A stretch of DNA of 64,000 nt from Symsagittifera roscoffensis (lineage: Eukaryota > Xenacoelomorpha > Acoela > Convolutidae), in the NCBI RefSeq assembly GCF_963678635.1, contig NC_087068.1:36773436-36837435 (forward strand). The letters run 5' to 3'. Positions 1-11,042 of this stretch are shown piece by piece. Both the position numbers and the translations under genes were made by a program. Every line of letters begins with the position of its first letter. Position 1 is the stretch's first letter. The notes under the pieces were generated by a model. That model was given only the letters and a program-made list of their open reading frames with translations, did not search any database and was not told where the DNA came from.

Positions 1-27
1 TCTATTTTTTTCGGCATTAGAAGTTTT

Positions 28-1041
28 CTATCGATTGATAAAGCCTGAACGCTTGACTGCAAGATGATCATTGTCTTCTACAGCCTCAGAGAGAATGAAC
101 GGTGATTCTATGTAGGGTTTATCTATAACTGGTGCATCCCAGTCTAAAATTTCATCATCATCACTAGCGACTGCGGCAGTGCGCCATAATCCAGGATCAG
201 GAAGAGAAAACTTATGATCGGACATAGTGGAGGCTACTGGTGTCATAGAAAGGGACGGTGACTGAAAATCGCGATCTGAGTCACTTTGTTCATCAGAAGA
301 AAATGAAGGATTGCGGTTACTCCGTTTAAAACCAATTTTGTAATGCCCAAATGCCAGTGAGTTTATCCCATCGTTTTCATAATACCTTTTATTATCAAAT
401 GGAGATCCTTTTATTCTCATTGGTTTTCTAATTTTGTTTCCATCGTATAAAACTGATTTGTAGGAATCGTGATAGAGTGATTTTTTTACTGCGTAGTTCA
501 CTCCCTTTGCACTGCGTTTGCTGTTGTATTTTTCAGAGTCAATATAAGATATTGAGTATGCTTTAGGCTTCAGAAACACAGCTTCCGATATTATACTGCC
601 ATTAAGCTCATCAGATAATTTCAGAGGAATTTTCTTGTTTTCAATGGAAAATAGGAAGTGATTCGGCGGATAGTCGCTGAGATCCAGTTTGTTTTTGAAT
701 CCAACTAAATCTCTGTATAAATCTGATGTTTGCACTTCGTAGAACAACGAGTCCGTGTCTTTGTAAAAAACACGTGCTCTCTTACCATACTTAGGTACCA
801 TGTTCTCGTAGTGAAACTTATAAAGTTGCAGCTTAGAGACATCCAAGATAGCTGCACCAAGATATGTTGGTTTGTTCCATTTGATTTTCTTCTTGATCAA
901 TGTAACGCCCACTAAATCTTCTTTGAAAATTTTGAATCTGTTAAAATTGAACTTGTTACAATAATACTTAGCTTGCTCTGTGTTGGTAACAATGATTAAA
1001 TTTTTTCTTTTCTTAAAATTTCCATGATTTTTCCGAAACAT
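28..1041 (-). pseudogene. PolB relic: palm motif C and C-terminal tail
   Basis: A 337-codon frame begins within the end of the previous one after a frame change close to T/A runs at about 1,008-1,036. It carries the catalytic motif C as YKDTDSLFYE near residues 92-101, with both aspartates present, then a lysine-rich thumb-like segment. A tail rich in Ser, Asp and Pro (about residues 245-337) ends in a stop at 28-30. The low-complexity acidic tail is typical of the ends of these large polymerases. This C-terminus is complete and needs no sequence from outside the window. Confidence 0.8.
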
Positions 1042-1944
1042 GCATTATTGAGAAGCTTGAAGAAGTTTTTCGCAAATTCAGATAAACCTGTTTGCTGACG
1101 AAGTTTAGTATTCATTTCGATATACAGTTTCATAAAATTTGACTGGTCGAATTGCAGCACACGATTCAGATTTTCTGATGGCAGTCCTTGCTCAACAAAA
1201 AACTTAAGCAGCGAATAATGACAGACATAGTTTTGTTTGTCAAACAATGTTTCCATTAGCTTTTTCGTTGGGTTCTCCGGTTGATTAAAACTCTTCTGGT
1301 AAGATGATAGGATATCATTTGTAATTTTCATCTTTTCGGAGGCCATAGGAAAATCATTGTGTTCATCGTGTAGTTCTTTTGGGTATTTCAGATCGACCAT
1401 AACAAAATATCCTATATTACTTTCATCTGTGGTGGCTAAAACTTCTTCTAAGGATTTTTCGATCCATTTGAAACCACCAGTTGGCATTGGCTTCATCATA
1501 GTACCACCATAAAGATTAACAACGTCCAAAAACAGGCCAAAAGTAGACAGTTTATCAGGTTCAAAGTCGGGTAAGTAGGCATTGTTGGCTTTCAGGTATC
1601 TTTTCTCGCCTATTCCGTTCAATTCCCCCCCTTATCGCTTCCTCGCAAAAAAGTAACATATCGATATCTGATAACAGATCGAGTTCAATTTTTGTCGTTT
1701 TCAACATGGCATCCCATGAGATGTTGGGAGCGCTATAGTAATGGCAAGGATCTAAATCATAGGTTTTCTTGAAGAGATTGCGGAATCCTTCAAAAACATC
1801 TGCCAAAAGAGCTACATCGCTTTTCAAATATAAGTCGTGGTAATCACCAATGTTTTGGCACCAGAATTCGTTCCAAATCATCTTGGCATACTCGTAATCA
1901 GAATAAGTAATTTCCGGAAAGGCTGTTAGTCCAGTCTGCTCCAT
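996..1944 (-). pseudogene. PolB relic: Exo III to palm motif region, two overlapping frames
   Basis: Two frames, 1,561-1,944 and 996-1,622, together cover the middle of the polymerase. The first holds the Exo III-type motif YLKSDVALLADVF and the DPCHYYSAP segment. The second holds the palm motif A equivalent LFLDVVNLYGG and the motif B equivalent FFKLLNNACFGK. The frame change near 1,600 falls beside a run of seven C on the plus strand (about 1,624-1,631), so it could be a homopolymer sequencing error or a real indel. The aspartate of motif A (FLDVVNLY) and the lysine-tyrosine-type motif B region are recognisable. Both frames are shorter than any functional unit. Confidence 0.8.
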
Positions 1945-3553
1945 AAGCCGGCAAGTTTATTTCTTTAAACTTTTCCGAGGAATCGACATAAGAATATGGA
2001 TAAACACCTTTACGCTGGAAGTATGAAGATTTTTTGAGAAAATGCAACTTCAAATTTTGGAAATCTTCTGCGCTGATTGATTTAGTTAACTTATCGAGAC
2101 TATCTGGAAGGAAGCGATAGCGTTCAAGGAACCTCATTTCTTCAAATTTAATTTTTGTTTCACCAGTTTTGGTTTTGTATTCTCCAACAGGAACATGAAG
2201 GCTAAAAGAAACATAGTTCTCGTCAGTGCAGGGAACAATAGTAAGTTTTTCTTTCGGTTTCAAACTCAGGTATCTGATCAAATGATGAGAATCATATTTA
2301 CTCAGATTATGAAAAAAGACAGGAGTGAATGACTGCGTTCGAAGTTTCAAGTTACAAGAATTATGAGCGACCCCAATTATTTTTCCTGATAAATGATCAT
2401 GATGAATGACCTTATCCGTCAGAAGGTTTTCGTTGCAAATCACACAGTTACCAGACTTTGACATCAAGTTTTCGCGTTCTTTGTCGTTTATAATAGGAGA
2501 TTTGAATTGCTGTTTTTTCTTTGCTAAATCTACCGCTTGTTTTCGTAACCAATTGAAGAAAAATTCAATACAGTTTTCGTCTCGCTTGAATTCATAGTGA
2601 CTTTTTCCTGTTGTTCGGTTGACTAACAAAGCACCGAAAGAGCAGGGAATTTGATTTTCAATGATTGTTGTTCCACTTTTCTCATGGCTTGGCATGCAAG
2701 TGTGAACTTTTCTGCAAAGAGCTTCAGTATCCGCGTATATTGCGTACGGGCACATTGAGGTTTTAAACCAATGTTGAAATCTAACTATTGTGTTTTCTTG
2801 AGGCATTTGAATGGCTATAGCATCATGTTCGCCGCACAAGCTTAGATGTTCATACAGAAGCTTTTTGGAAGAAAATCCATGCAGACATCGCTCACAAAAC
2901 TTTGTTCTATTGGTAGAGTTAACACTTTGTCGCGCCATAAAAGCGTTGAAGTTGGTGATCAAGCAATAATTAAAACGGATGCCATCGGATAATAAAAGAA
3001 GGTTGATTCTCTTGCGCTTTGTTTTCGAAAGATACATTGGTATCAAGCTTTTGTTTTCAATTCCGAAGATATTTATTCCCAATCTGTTGACCGACTCAAA
3101 TCTCGGAATGTCGGACAACGACATCGGAAAGGTGAAATTTTTTACTTCGAGTTGTTTCAACTGCTCTCGATACAATGCCGGATCGTTTTTATTGTGCCTT
3201 GAACTTGGTTTGAGAGCGGCTGCAATACTGTGAGCAAAACACTTTTCGTCGTGATTTTTGATGTTGAGGAGGAAATTGTTGTTTATAAACATTGCAGGTG
3301 TTGCGACATAGCTGCTACCTTTTATGGGTTTATAGAGATTTATATTAATATCATGATGACCCAAGGACTCGATTATAAAACCACTTCCACTGCTGCAGAA
3401 AATTTGTAAAGCGCTCACCATTTGATCAACCATCTCGTAGAAATCATCGTCGTCAAGAAAAGAAAGAAATGGCTTTGCAAAACTGCTGGCATGACAAGAT
3501 ACTGTTTTCTCCTCAATTGGTTTGATTAGGTGGGCGAAGCTAGAAAATTGCAC
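1898..3553 (-). pseudogene. PolB relic: exonuclease domain with endonuclease VII-type HNH insert
   Basis: This 551-codon open frame is the best-preserved part of the polymerase. Visible in it are a cysteine/histidine finger at residues 219-243 (CxxC, then HxxxC), exonuclease motif I as YADTEAL near residues 273-279, and an endonuclease VII-like HNH block at about 370-405 (CVIC, HHDH, HNSCN). Exonuclease motif II follows as FFHNLSKYD near 413-421. In this family the HNH block normally sits between Exo I and Exo II, as here. The expected activity is 3'-5' proofreading, and the insert may be a structure-specific or zinc-binding nuclease domain. The key acidic residues of Exo I (D and E) are present. 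The frame ends at 1,898 in a region that continues in another frame at 1,944, so this is a fragment. Confidence 0.85.
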
Positions 3554-4023
3554 TTTAATAGGTCCAAACTCTTTGCATTTTCTTTCACAAATAGTTGAAT
3601 GTTAGACTTATTCAATTCCATATAAGTCATCAAATCAAGCTGCTCGCTTATCTTTACTCTAAAGGACTGGAAAATTTTTTTTGCTGCATGCTGCTCGGTC
3701 GTGAAATGAAGTCGGAACGAAGAATTTTCCTTAGAACTACCGCGAATGTTGTGATCACTCGATATATGTGACTGCAAATGTTTCGTTTCAGCGAAAACGG
3801 TATGGCAGTAAAGACATTTAGCGGGCTTGGTTGATTGATGATTCCATCGCAAGTGACGTAGTGCATTTTTACATTCTATGAAAGTTTTAGAACAAGATCC
3901 ACAATTGTACTCGGCAATTTTTCATTTCCTTGCGTTTATCTGGTGGTTTTGCAGCAAGTGATCGTTCAACTTCTGTTTCTTCGTGTAGCTTTTCGGACAA
4001 AGATTGCAACTGAACTCCATCAC
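3526..4023 (-). pseudogene. N-terminal C2H2 zinc-finger part of the PolB relic
   Basis: A possible 3' splice site (pyrimidine run then AG) lies at 4,024-4,025 and a methionine codon at 4,018-4,020. Three C2H2 fingers follow, each with CxxC and a later HxxxH or HxxxxH: one starts close to the methionine, one sits near 3,850-3,910 and one near 3,770-3,830. A TGA stop at 3,922-3,924 interrupts the frame between the first and second fingers. The frame then stays open to 3,526, where it overlaps the next segment in a different frame. Zinc fingers at the N-terminus are common in animal-genome copies of this polymerase family and probably bind DNA. The stop means the first finger cannot be joined to the rest without readthrough or a sequencing correction. 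Confidence 0.7.
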
Positions 4024-5739
4024 CTAAAAGAAAAACAAAATTATGTGTAAAAAAATGTTGATGTTGTTTTAAAGCTTAAGTTTAAAACAAAAATTGATAT
4101 ATATTTTTTGGAAAACAAACCAAACAAAAGCAAAAAAAAATCAGTTCCAAAGAAAAATTGTTTTCTTTAAAAACACAAAATAATTTAGGAATTGAACATT
4201 TTTGGGTTTTGCAGTAACTGCCGAAACATTTCGCGAGATTTTGTTCACGAAAAGACCCAACTTACTCCAATTTTTCACTTGTTCCTGTTTGATAGGTTGC
4301 AAAAACCAAAACTGAAAATGATCTTGTTGTAGAACATTCGAGAAAAATAATAGTCAAAACTACATAAAAATGTTGCTGTCTATGTTCTAAAAATAGAAAA
4401 TTATTATCCAAAGTACCTAGCGTTTTTCGGTGTGGAAAACCATGATTTTTTTGAATTTTTTCAATGCTTCAATTTTGTTAGTTCCTGATACTTTTTTTTC
4501 TCAGCAATTACCTATAAACTCTGATTCCAGTTCCGTGTTTGTTTTGAAATTGCCTGGAAATTGGCTCTAGTGTACTCTTTCATCGAAAAAAAAACATAAT
4601 AAAGCAATCTCAAGAGACAACATGTATTTAAACCACTACAGTTTCTTCTAGAATATTCTGGAACATCCTATCAGGTTTCTCATCAAAGTTTCACTCACAG
4701 CTATAGATGATCTTACTGTTTGAGATTAGAATCTTCTGATATAAGCAAAGTATCAACAATGTTTGTTTCGGATCTTCGGAACGTTTTCAAAAAATTTTAA
4801 ATGAAGAAAACGTGTTGTGTTCAATTAAGTTTTGTAAACTTGTGAACAGATTGTGAACAAATACTTCTCTTATCTAAGTTAGATTTCAACATGGTGCTCC
4901 AATATGCTTTGTTGTTACGGAAAAACGTCTTGAGAAAACCTTTACACTTAGAAATAGCAACCTGCTTAATTGTTACAAGTTGTAATTGTATTTTTGAAAG
5001 CTTTTAATTTCGATTTAAAACAAGTTATTTGAAAATTTTCGAGCCTCTTCAGTTTTATTTGAGTACTATAGGTTAAGCAATCAATAAGAAAACTTTAAGA
5101 ACTTCAAACAGCAGATAGAAAAAATTCAAACATAGTTGTAGAAAAGCCAAACTAAACAAAATAGTAACGAAAAAGTAGAGTGGGTAAAAAACAGAAACAA
5201 AAAATATGTGTTTCTCAAATAGCAATGCTGATATAAAAGAAATTTATCAATACAAAATTATTTCACTTTCAAAATTTTTCAAGATGGAAGGTTTTTGACA
5301 AGCTTGATTTAAAGAAAAACAGTCAGTTTTCAAATTCTCTGGTGTTTTTTTTGTTTTTATTTTTGACTACATATGTTTAAGTTAGAATTTTAAAATCAAA
5401 GTAATTACTAATGTGAAACAAATATAAAGCCGCTAAGTTATATCATTGGAGTGGAAAAAATTAGTCTTCCCAGAACCTGCCTAGGGCCCGAGTACAAAGC
5501 ACTCAGCCAAAAAAAGAAAAAAAATTTTTGAACATTTTCGAATATTGAATTTTTAATTTTCGAATTTCAGATTAAAAAATAAATCACCTACTTTTTTTGC
5601 TCTAAATCTTCTGTTTGATTAGTGCATCTTACATTTACAAAATCCTTACTATATTCCGCAAACTTCAGCGTTAAAACGGCAAAAATGGGCTCAGAAAGCG
5701 TTAAAAATGTTACAGAGGAAAAACAGGTATAAAAAGAAA
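4024..5739. other. AT-rich stretch with no gene
   Basis: I see no coding segment, tRNA or clear transposon terminus. Many short A/T runs and stop codons occur in all frames. It could be an intron or the 5' flank of the PolB relic. Confidence 0.5.
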
Positions 5740-5830
5740 ATCAAAATTTTAACCTGAGCCGGAATCAAACCTCTAAAATAAATAATAGGAACCAACGTGC
5801 TCGCATCTGCGTCATGATCGCTTGAATTGA
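5740..5830 (-). repeat. tRNA-derived SINE-like relic
   Basis: Read on the minus strand, 5,771-5,754 reads GGTTTGATTCCGGCTCAG, close to a tRNA B box (GGTTCRANNCC). About 30 bases upstream, 5,815-5,796 reads ATGACGCAGATGCGAGCACG, resembling an A box (TRGCNNAGYNGG). The spacing matches a tRNA head. No full cloverleaf or aminoacyl stem is visible and an A/T-rich tail follows at 5,740 and below, so a decayed SINE or tRNA pseudogene is more likely than a working tRNA gene. Confidence 0.45.
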
Positions 5831-7101
5831 TACTAACACTAGCCGTCAGCTATAAAGCAGCTAGATATGCTATTATATTGCCAAAATTATGCATTAAAGC
5901 AAAAAGTGTCACCAAGAGAGCGTTTTTATAGGGAGTCATAACATAAAAGAAATAATGTGCATAATGAGACTAAATTAGCTAGCTCACCTGATTATTAAAA
6001 AAAATGGATCAATTCTTAAATATTTTATTACTATAGGATATCTGAAAACTATGATTAAGATGTGACTCTAGAAGTTGCTCCCGTTCTTTCGCAAGGCTTA
6101 TGATTTAAACATAAGAGAGCCTAACTTTTTTCTTTTTAGCACGCTAGTTTGAATTGACTTTTAGAACATAGCCACCAGAAATTCAGAAAAAGATCGAGGA
6201 ATACGAGGAAAGAAAATCCTGATTTGTTGTTTGAAAAGCCTTTCGAGTATCAAAGTAAAAAAACTGTATGCTCATAAAGCTCTCCGATTTCTAAGAACAA
6301 TTTGACTAGCATTTTTTTTAAACTAAATTTAACCGAGTTGGAAAATTTAGTTTTTTTCGGCTGTTCAATTATGATTTTATTATCTCATTTTCTAAGTTTT
6401 GTGTAGCCTTCAGATTTTATTCCGTTGCGTCAAATTTTGCTCCATTTTGTCATGTTTTATTCATTGTGTGTTTTTGTGAGTGGCGTTCCTCGTAAGAGAG
6501 GGACCAAATAATGAAAATTGTATTTCAGTCATTTTCTGCCAATCAGATTTTTGTAATCAAAATCTTCAAAAAATTCGCAAAAAATTCAAAGTTAGCAGAT
6601 AAATGCAGGCCACTACGTTTAATTCTGTCTGATTAAAAATTAGGCAGAGTACAGATACAGGAACTTTTAGGAATTGCCAGATCAAAGATGTATTCGAAAA
6701 ACTAATTACTTTTTTCAGATACCGAATAAAAAATTTCTGCGCATGCTATAAATCATTTTCTGCTAATTTCGATTTCAGCTCAGTGCAAAAACCATTCAGC
6801 GAATAGGAACTTTTTCTTATTCTGATTGGTTGATTTTTTTCCATAATTGGCTCCAGAATCGTGAGAATAGCCCCTTTTATTTGTATAGTTAATGGCGAGT
6901 GTGAAATAGTGGTTGTCTATTTATAGACCGCTCCACTCACACATATTTGGATAAAACAGCGTGCCACAATTCTTATTATCTTGGTTTCTGATTCGGGTTG
7001 ATTTATTCCCTAAGAACTATAAGAAGAAAAATAACCCTGCGTTTATCAATCTAATTTGGCCAAATGAGCAATTTTGAAAACACTATAAATTTATAATTTT
7101 A
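5831..7101. other. Intron-like AT-rich stretch with decayed transposon pieces
   Basis: No gene is seen. Around 6,475-6,620, phrases such as GAGGGACCAAAT and CCAATCAGAT resemble the inner arm of the foldback element at 8,473-10,882 (there near 9,280-9,330) and a stretch near 47,180-47,230. A decayed relative of that element therefore probably occupies part of this region. Confidence 0.4.
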
Positions 7102-7165
7102 TAAATGAGACTGCTCATATCAGGGCAAAACCTTGAACATTTCGACTGCCCTTTAAATGTTCTCG
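7102..7165 (+). repeat. Isolated foldback-element terminus
   Basis: The sequence AGACTGCTCATATCAGGGC, followed by a GAACATTTCGACTGCC block, matches the left end of the foldback element at 8,473 (AGACTGCTCGTATCAGGGC ... TGTTCCGACTGCC). It is a single terminus without an obvious partner in the same orientation. Confidence 0.6.
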
Positions 7166-7848
7166 AATAGTTTTTGAAAAATTAATTATTGCAGCCTCAA
7201 GTCAATTTGGAAAGATTTTGTAGTGCAGGATAATAAGCCATGAGTAAATTATAAAAGGAGCAGTTCAGACAGACTCGTGGCAGATCAATATAGTAGTGAG
7301 CACATCAACTGGTCGTCCCATGCAAATCAAGTTATTGATCCCCCGAGAGACCAGAGTTTTGTATAATTGGGCTGAATAAAAAACTACCCCGAGCATATAT
7401 ATTGCTCTTTTTTTTCGAAGTCAGAACAAAAATTATGACACGTCAAGCACTTGAGCTCAAAATATCAGCATCATATTTCAGTTTGCATGAAAACTTAAAT
7501 CTAAAATTGCGATTTGAAACATTGACTCTTTTTCCTTTTCCCGCTCCACATTTGAGTTTTTTCTAGTCAATATTCTGCTAACAGTGCCTGGTTGTTACAA
7601 AAATTGGCATGCAGACTAATTCGACAACGACAGACATATTTGATCCCAATAGTTGACCTTGTGAAACCTCTCGTTACACCATAAAGCCGGAGGGAAAAGA
7701 GCCCAAACAAAAGTTTTTGTGCAGAAACAAAAGTATCCAATCTCGAATGTTTAAGAACGAAATCATATGGGCGATGGAGAAGGGTCAAGGTCAAAACAAA
7801 AGAAATGATCTCCATCATCACTTTAAATTTAATCGGTTTAAATTTTAG
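7166..7848 (+). other. Intron-like region with a possible promoter and poly(A) signal
   Basis: A TATAAAAG box at 7,250-7,257 is followed about 30 bases later by GCAGAT, and an AATAAA occurs at 7,375-7,380. A TATA box and a poly(A) signal about 125 bp apart is the layout of an LTR U3-R-U5 region, but I found no second copy, so this could be chance. The last part leads into the splice acceptor of the FN3 exon. Confidence 0.25.
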
Positions 7849-8181
7849 CGCCACCTGATTCCAACATAACAGCCGACGTTGATGGCGGAAACTTAACAGT
7901 TAGAGTGCATAATCGACCCGAAAACTTTGACGTTTGGAGTTTGAGTTTGAGTTACCGTTGTAACAACACATACTGTCGTGATGATATCATTGACAGCTAT
8001 GGTGACGGAAGGGCGAATTCGACTATTTCAAACTACCAATTTGAAGTAGAGCCAATATACGGTGTCAACTACGGAGTAGACGTCACTTTGTTTTTTGGCG
8101 TTGATGGGAACAAGGACTGTGACAACAGACAAGAAGCAGAGTCGTACGGCCGCGAATTCGTTATTTCTTTTGGTTGCAACC
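7849..8181 (+). CDS. Host exon encoding one fibronectin type III-like domain
   Basis: The 333-bp block is bounded by a consensus acceptor (TTTTAG at 7,843-7,848) and a strong donor (GTGAGT at 8,182). Translated in phase 1 it is open throughout, 110 whole codons plus split codons at both ends. The start PPDSNITADV, the strand-like LTVRVHNRPENFDVWSLSLS, four cysteines and a late NYGVDVTLFF are consistent with a fibronectin type III sandwich of a secreted or cell-surface protein. FN3 domains are usually encoded by symmetric phase 1-1 exons, as here. No initiator or stop belongs to this exon, and neighbouring coding exons must be far away or outside the window. Related broken exons lie at 13,476 and 22,901. 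The domain call is moderate because FN3 sequences vary widely. The protein itself is not identified. Confidence 0.65.
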
Positions 8182-8472
8182 GTGAGTAGATTTTAAAATA
8201 ACTGGGCTTTTCAATTATAAAAACGATAAAAAAAATAAAAACTCGATAATATTACAAATTAAGAAGATTAATAATTGTCAAGCAACAAATTTTACATTTT
8301 TAATGAGTCGTGTATTTTTTTCAGGCTTTTACTAAAATTTTATTGCGCATTGAAATTTGAGTTTTGGTCCCATTTAAATTCAATTCAAGTTATTTGCGAA
8401 AGTTTTGACAAATTACAAAACAAAACGAAAATGGAGCAAAAACAACGTGATTAATTTTTAGTTTCAAATTGA
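8182..8472 (+). other. Start of intron downstream of the FN3 exon
   Basis: Only the donor GTGAGTAG and AT-rich sequence are seen before the foldback element begins. Confidence 0.5.
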
Positions 8473-8740
8473 AACAAGACTGCTCGTATCAGGGCGAAAA
8501 CCTGAATGTTCCGACTGCCTTTTGAGAACTATGAAACAGTAGTAGCATGAAAAAATTGATTGTAATAAAAAAATGAAATTTTTTTAGTACAACTTGAGAT
8601 TTTTTGTGAAAACCATCCACCCACACGCCATATAAAATACAAAGTTATAGTTTTTTTGTCATACTGACAATTCAGTTATGGCATATAAGCTTTCGTGAAC
8701 CAATTTGGAACGATTTTTAAGACGGATTAAATCTCCGCTT

Positions 8741-8775
8741 ACGCGTTAATAGCGCGAAATATATCGCGCGTTAAT
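8741..8775. repeat. Palindromic CG-containing motif in the left foldback arm
   Basis: ACGCGTTAATAGCGCG is followed by AAATATATCGCGCGTTAAT, an imperfect palindrome that could extrude as a hairpin. The right arm holds its inverse at 10,561-10,596, and a decayed version is in module X near 12,018-12,060. It is the only CG-rich patch in an AT-rich element, which suggests a conserved subterminal binding or structural site. Confidence 0.55.
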
Positions 8776-9103
8776 TGTCCCAAATTGGTCAAAATAGCAA
8801 TCATCTGTAAAAGCCCATAACTTTACAAAAATGATCACAGGTAAAATATTTTTGCAAACTTCAACTCAGAACAACAACAATAGTTTTTGAAATATATAAA
8901 AAAATCCGTCAAAAATGGTGAGTTAGAAAGTCGAAACTTGTCTGAAGAAAAAAACACACCCTAAGCACAATTATTCCGTTACTTTCGCTACGAAAGTCGG
9001 AACAATGAATTGTTTGATTTCTTTTCTGAATATTTCAAATTAAACAGCTTTTGTATACTTAAGTTCAGTGACATTTTTCCAAGTTGAGGTCTTTTCGGTT
9101 ATA

Positions 9104-9128
9104 CCCCCCCCCCCCCCCACCCCCTCCC
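9104..9128. repeat. Poly-C tract inside the foldback element
   Basis: Fifteen consecutive C are followed by A, five C, T and three C. The minus strand therefore has several G runs that could form a G-quadruplex. The right arm counterpart near 9,805-9,820 lacks the expansion and has only a short purine/pyrimidine stretch. Confidence 0.8.
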
Positions 9129-11042
9129 ATAAATGGATTAATCTGGCAATTCAAATTTCGATTTGAAATTGGAAACGAGAAAACGAGTGAAACAAACAAT
9201 TATATACCACTCGCGTTCAATTAGCAATTGCTCGATTAGGAAGCATAAGTATGAGGCAAATTGGTGGCGTCCCTCATGCTTGAGGTACCAAATGCTTCAA
9301 TTTAATTTAAACTTAGTTTCAGCCAATCAGAATTGAGTATTCAAAATCTCAAAGTAGATCGCGAAAATCTCAAAGTAAGAATCCAGGCCATTAGTGTTAA
9401 TATTGACCGATTAGATAATAAGCAGATGAGTTTCAAGACTGAAATTTTTAAATGATTTTGAACTCATTAACCTTGATGATTTTCTTAATATTAATGCGGT
9501 TGTAACCCGCAATTTGTAACATTTTTGATTATTTTCCACTGATTTAATTTATTTTCTGCAAATATTGATTTCGATTTTGTGAGAAAAGCATTGAGCCAAT
9601 AAAAATGCTTAGCGATTTTGCTTTGTTGAAATTTTTCAAGCATTCGGTCCCTCAAGCATGAGAACCTTCCCCTGGCAAACTTATCACAAGGTATCCTAAT
9701 CGAGCGGCTGCTAATTGAACGCCAGTGCTTGTTTCACTCGCTTTGGCCTTTTCAATTTCAACTCAAAATTTGAATTGCCAAATATATCCATTCAAGGCAC
9801 GGTATAACCGAAAAAACCCCAAGTTGATGTTGCTTCTCTATACTCCTTTATGTCAAAGTGAAACTTTTCGTCGAGGTACCTTGCGTGCCCATTTCTTGAA
9901 ACAGTATTCTCAATCAACAAAAAAGTGGAGATAACTAATGACGACATGTCTTTGAAGCTAAAATTTTGTTTTGAAAATCCAATAAAATCACTCTGATTCG
10001 TTCAATTAGTTTTATTGGTTTTCTTTGTCAAAATAGAAGATCCAAATGGTTTTATCCATTTGATCTTATTCATTGCAAACGATGACTTTCCAGTTTGATA
10101 ATGACAAATGATTATAACTAGTCTGATGATCCAGAGTGTTGTTATTGTACTTTTCTTATTAAATACCTGAACTTTAATGATTTTTTGTCATTACTGATCT
10201 GCACACATTGAAAAAATTTTCGTAAGAAATGGACAAGAAAATTTAAATGAATTTAAACGTACAATATAATCTTTACTCGCGCGAATATTGAGAAAAGCTA
10301 AAAGTATGATGCTTTGTTTATGAGCTTATGTTTTTGTTCTGACTTTCGATATGAAAGTAACGGAATATTTGTGCTCGGGGTGGTTTTTTTTTTCTACAGA
10401 CAATTTTCGACTTTTTAACTAGCTATTTTTGTGGGAATTTTTTTAATCATTCGAAAGCTATTGTTGTTCTGAGCTCAATATTGAAAAAAATATTTCACTT
10501 GTGATCATTTTTTGCAAAGTTATGGGGGTTTAAAGATTGTCATTTTGACCAATTTGGGACAATTAACGCGCGATATAATTCGCGCTATTAACGCGTAAGC
10601 GGATATTTAATCCGTCTTAGAAATCGTTCCAAATTGGTTGAACGAAGCTTATTTGCCATCATTGATTTGTTACAAGGAACGAAATCTATTCTTTAGTACT
10701 TTATATGGCGTGTGGGGTTTTGATTTTCATAAAATTTTCCAAATTTTAGAAAAAAAAATGTTCATTTTATTTTATTTCATTTTCTTTTTATTTTAAGTTT
10801 TTTTGAATGTTATTACTGCTCCATAAACCTTAAAAGGCAATCGGAACATTCAGTGCTTTGCCTTGATTTGAGCAGTCTTGTTAGATTTATAGATAAATGC
10901 GAAAGGCTCCAGCAGAGAGCAGAAAAAAATTTAAAACAGCATTTTTTTTAAGACAGCCACCTCCCCTTTTCCTGAAAAAATTTTTAATTGAATTCAAGTG
11001 GCGGGTACTAGCATATTTTTAAGTTGAATTAATATTTGAAAA

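Larger units (their letters stand above)
28..4023 (-). mobile_element. Polinton/adintovirus-like DNA polymerase B locus (decayed)
   Basis: Five overlapping minus-strand reading frames, read in order from 4,023 down to 28, carry a single protein's domains: C2H2 fingers, exonuclease motif I, an endonuclease VII-type HNH insert, exonuclease motifs II and III, palm motifs and a C-terminal tail ending in a stop at 28. This order matches type B (protein-primed) DNA polymerases of Polinton/Maverick and adintovirus-like elements that have spread in invertebrate genomes. The frame changes near 3,540, 1,930, 1,600 and 1,020, and there is a stop codon at 3,922-3,924, so no intact polymerase is encoded. 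No Polinton integrase, packaging ATPase, protease or capsid gene was seen in the 4 kb upstream, and any other genes would lie left of the window. The element class is an inference; the polymerase family assignment is strong. Confidence 0.85.
8473..10882. mobile_element. Foldback (long inverted repeat) DNA transposon
   Basis: The ends are inverted copies: AACAAGACTGCTCGTATC at 8,473 and GAGCAGTCTTGTT ending at 10,882. Outer arms (8,473-9,003 and 10,340-10,882) match as inverted repeats over more than 500 bp. An inner pair (about 9,080-9,310 and 9,640-9,820) continues the symmetry, with CTCGATTAGG opposite CCTAATCGAG. The right arm carries roughly 400 extra bases (9,820-10,340) without a left-arm counterpart. 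No transposase frame is present, so it must be non-autonomous. I could not define a clean target duplication. Terminus fragments of the same family occur at 7,102, 20,573, 26,507 and 54,900. Confidence 0.75.

Noticed and set aside
7567-7854. 95-codon minus-strand frame opposite the FN3 acceptor
   Set aside because: No motif, it overlaps the splice site, and its text reads like antisense of intron.
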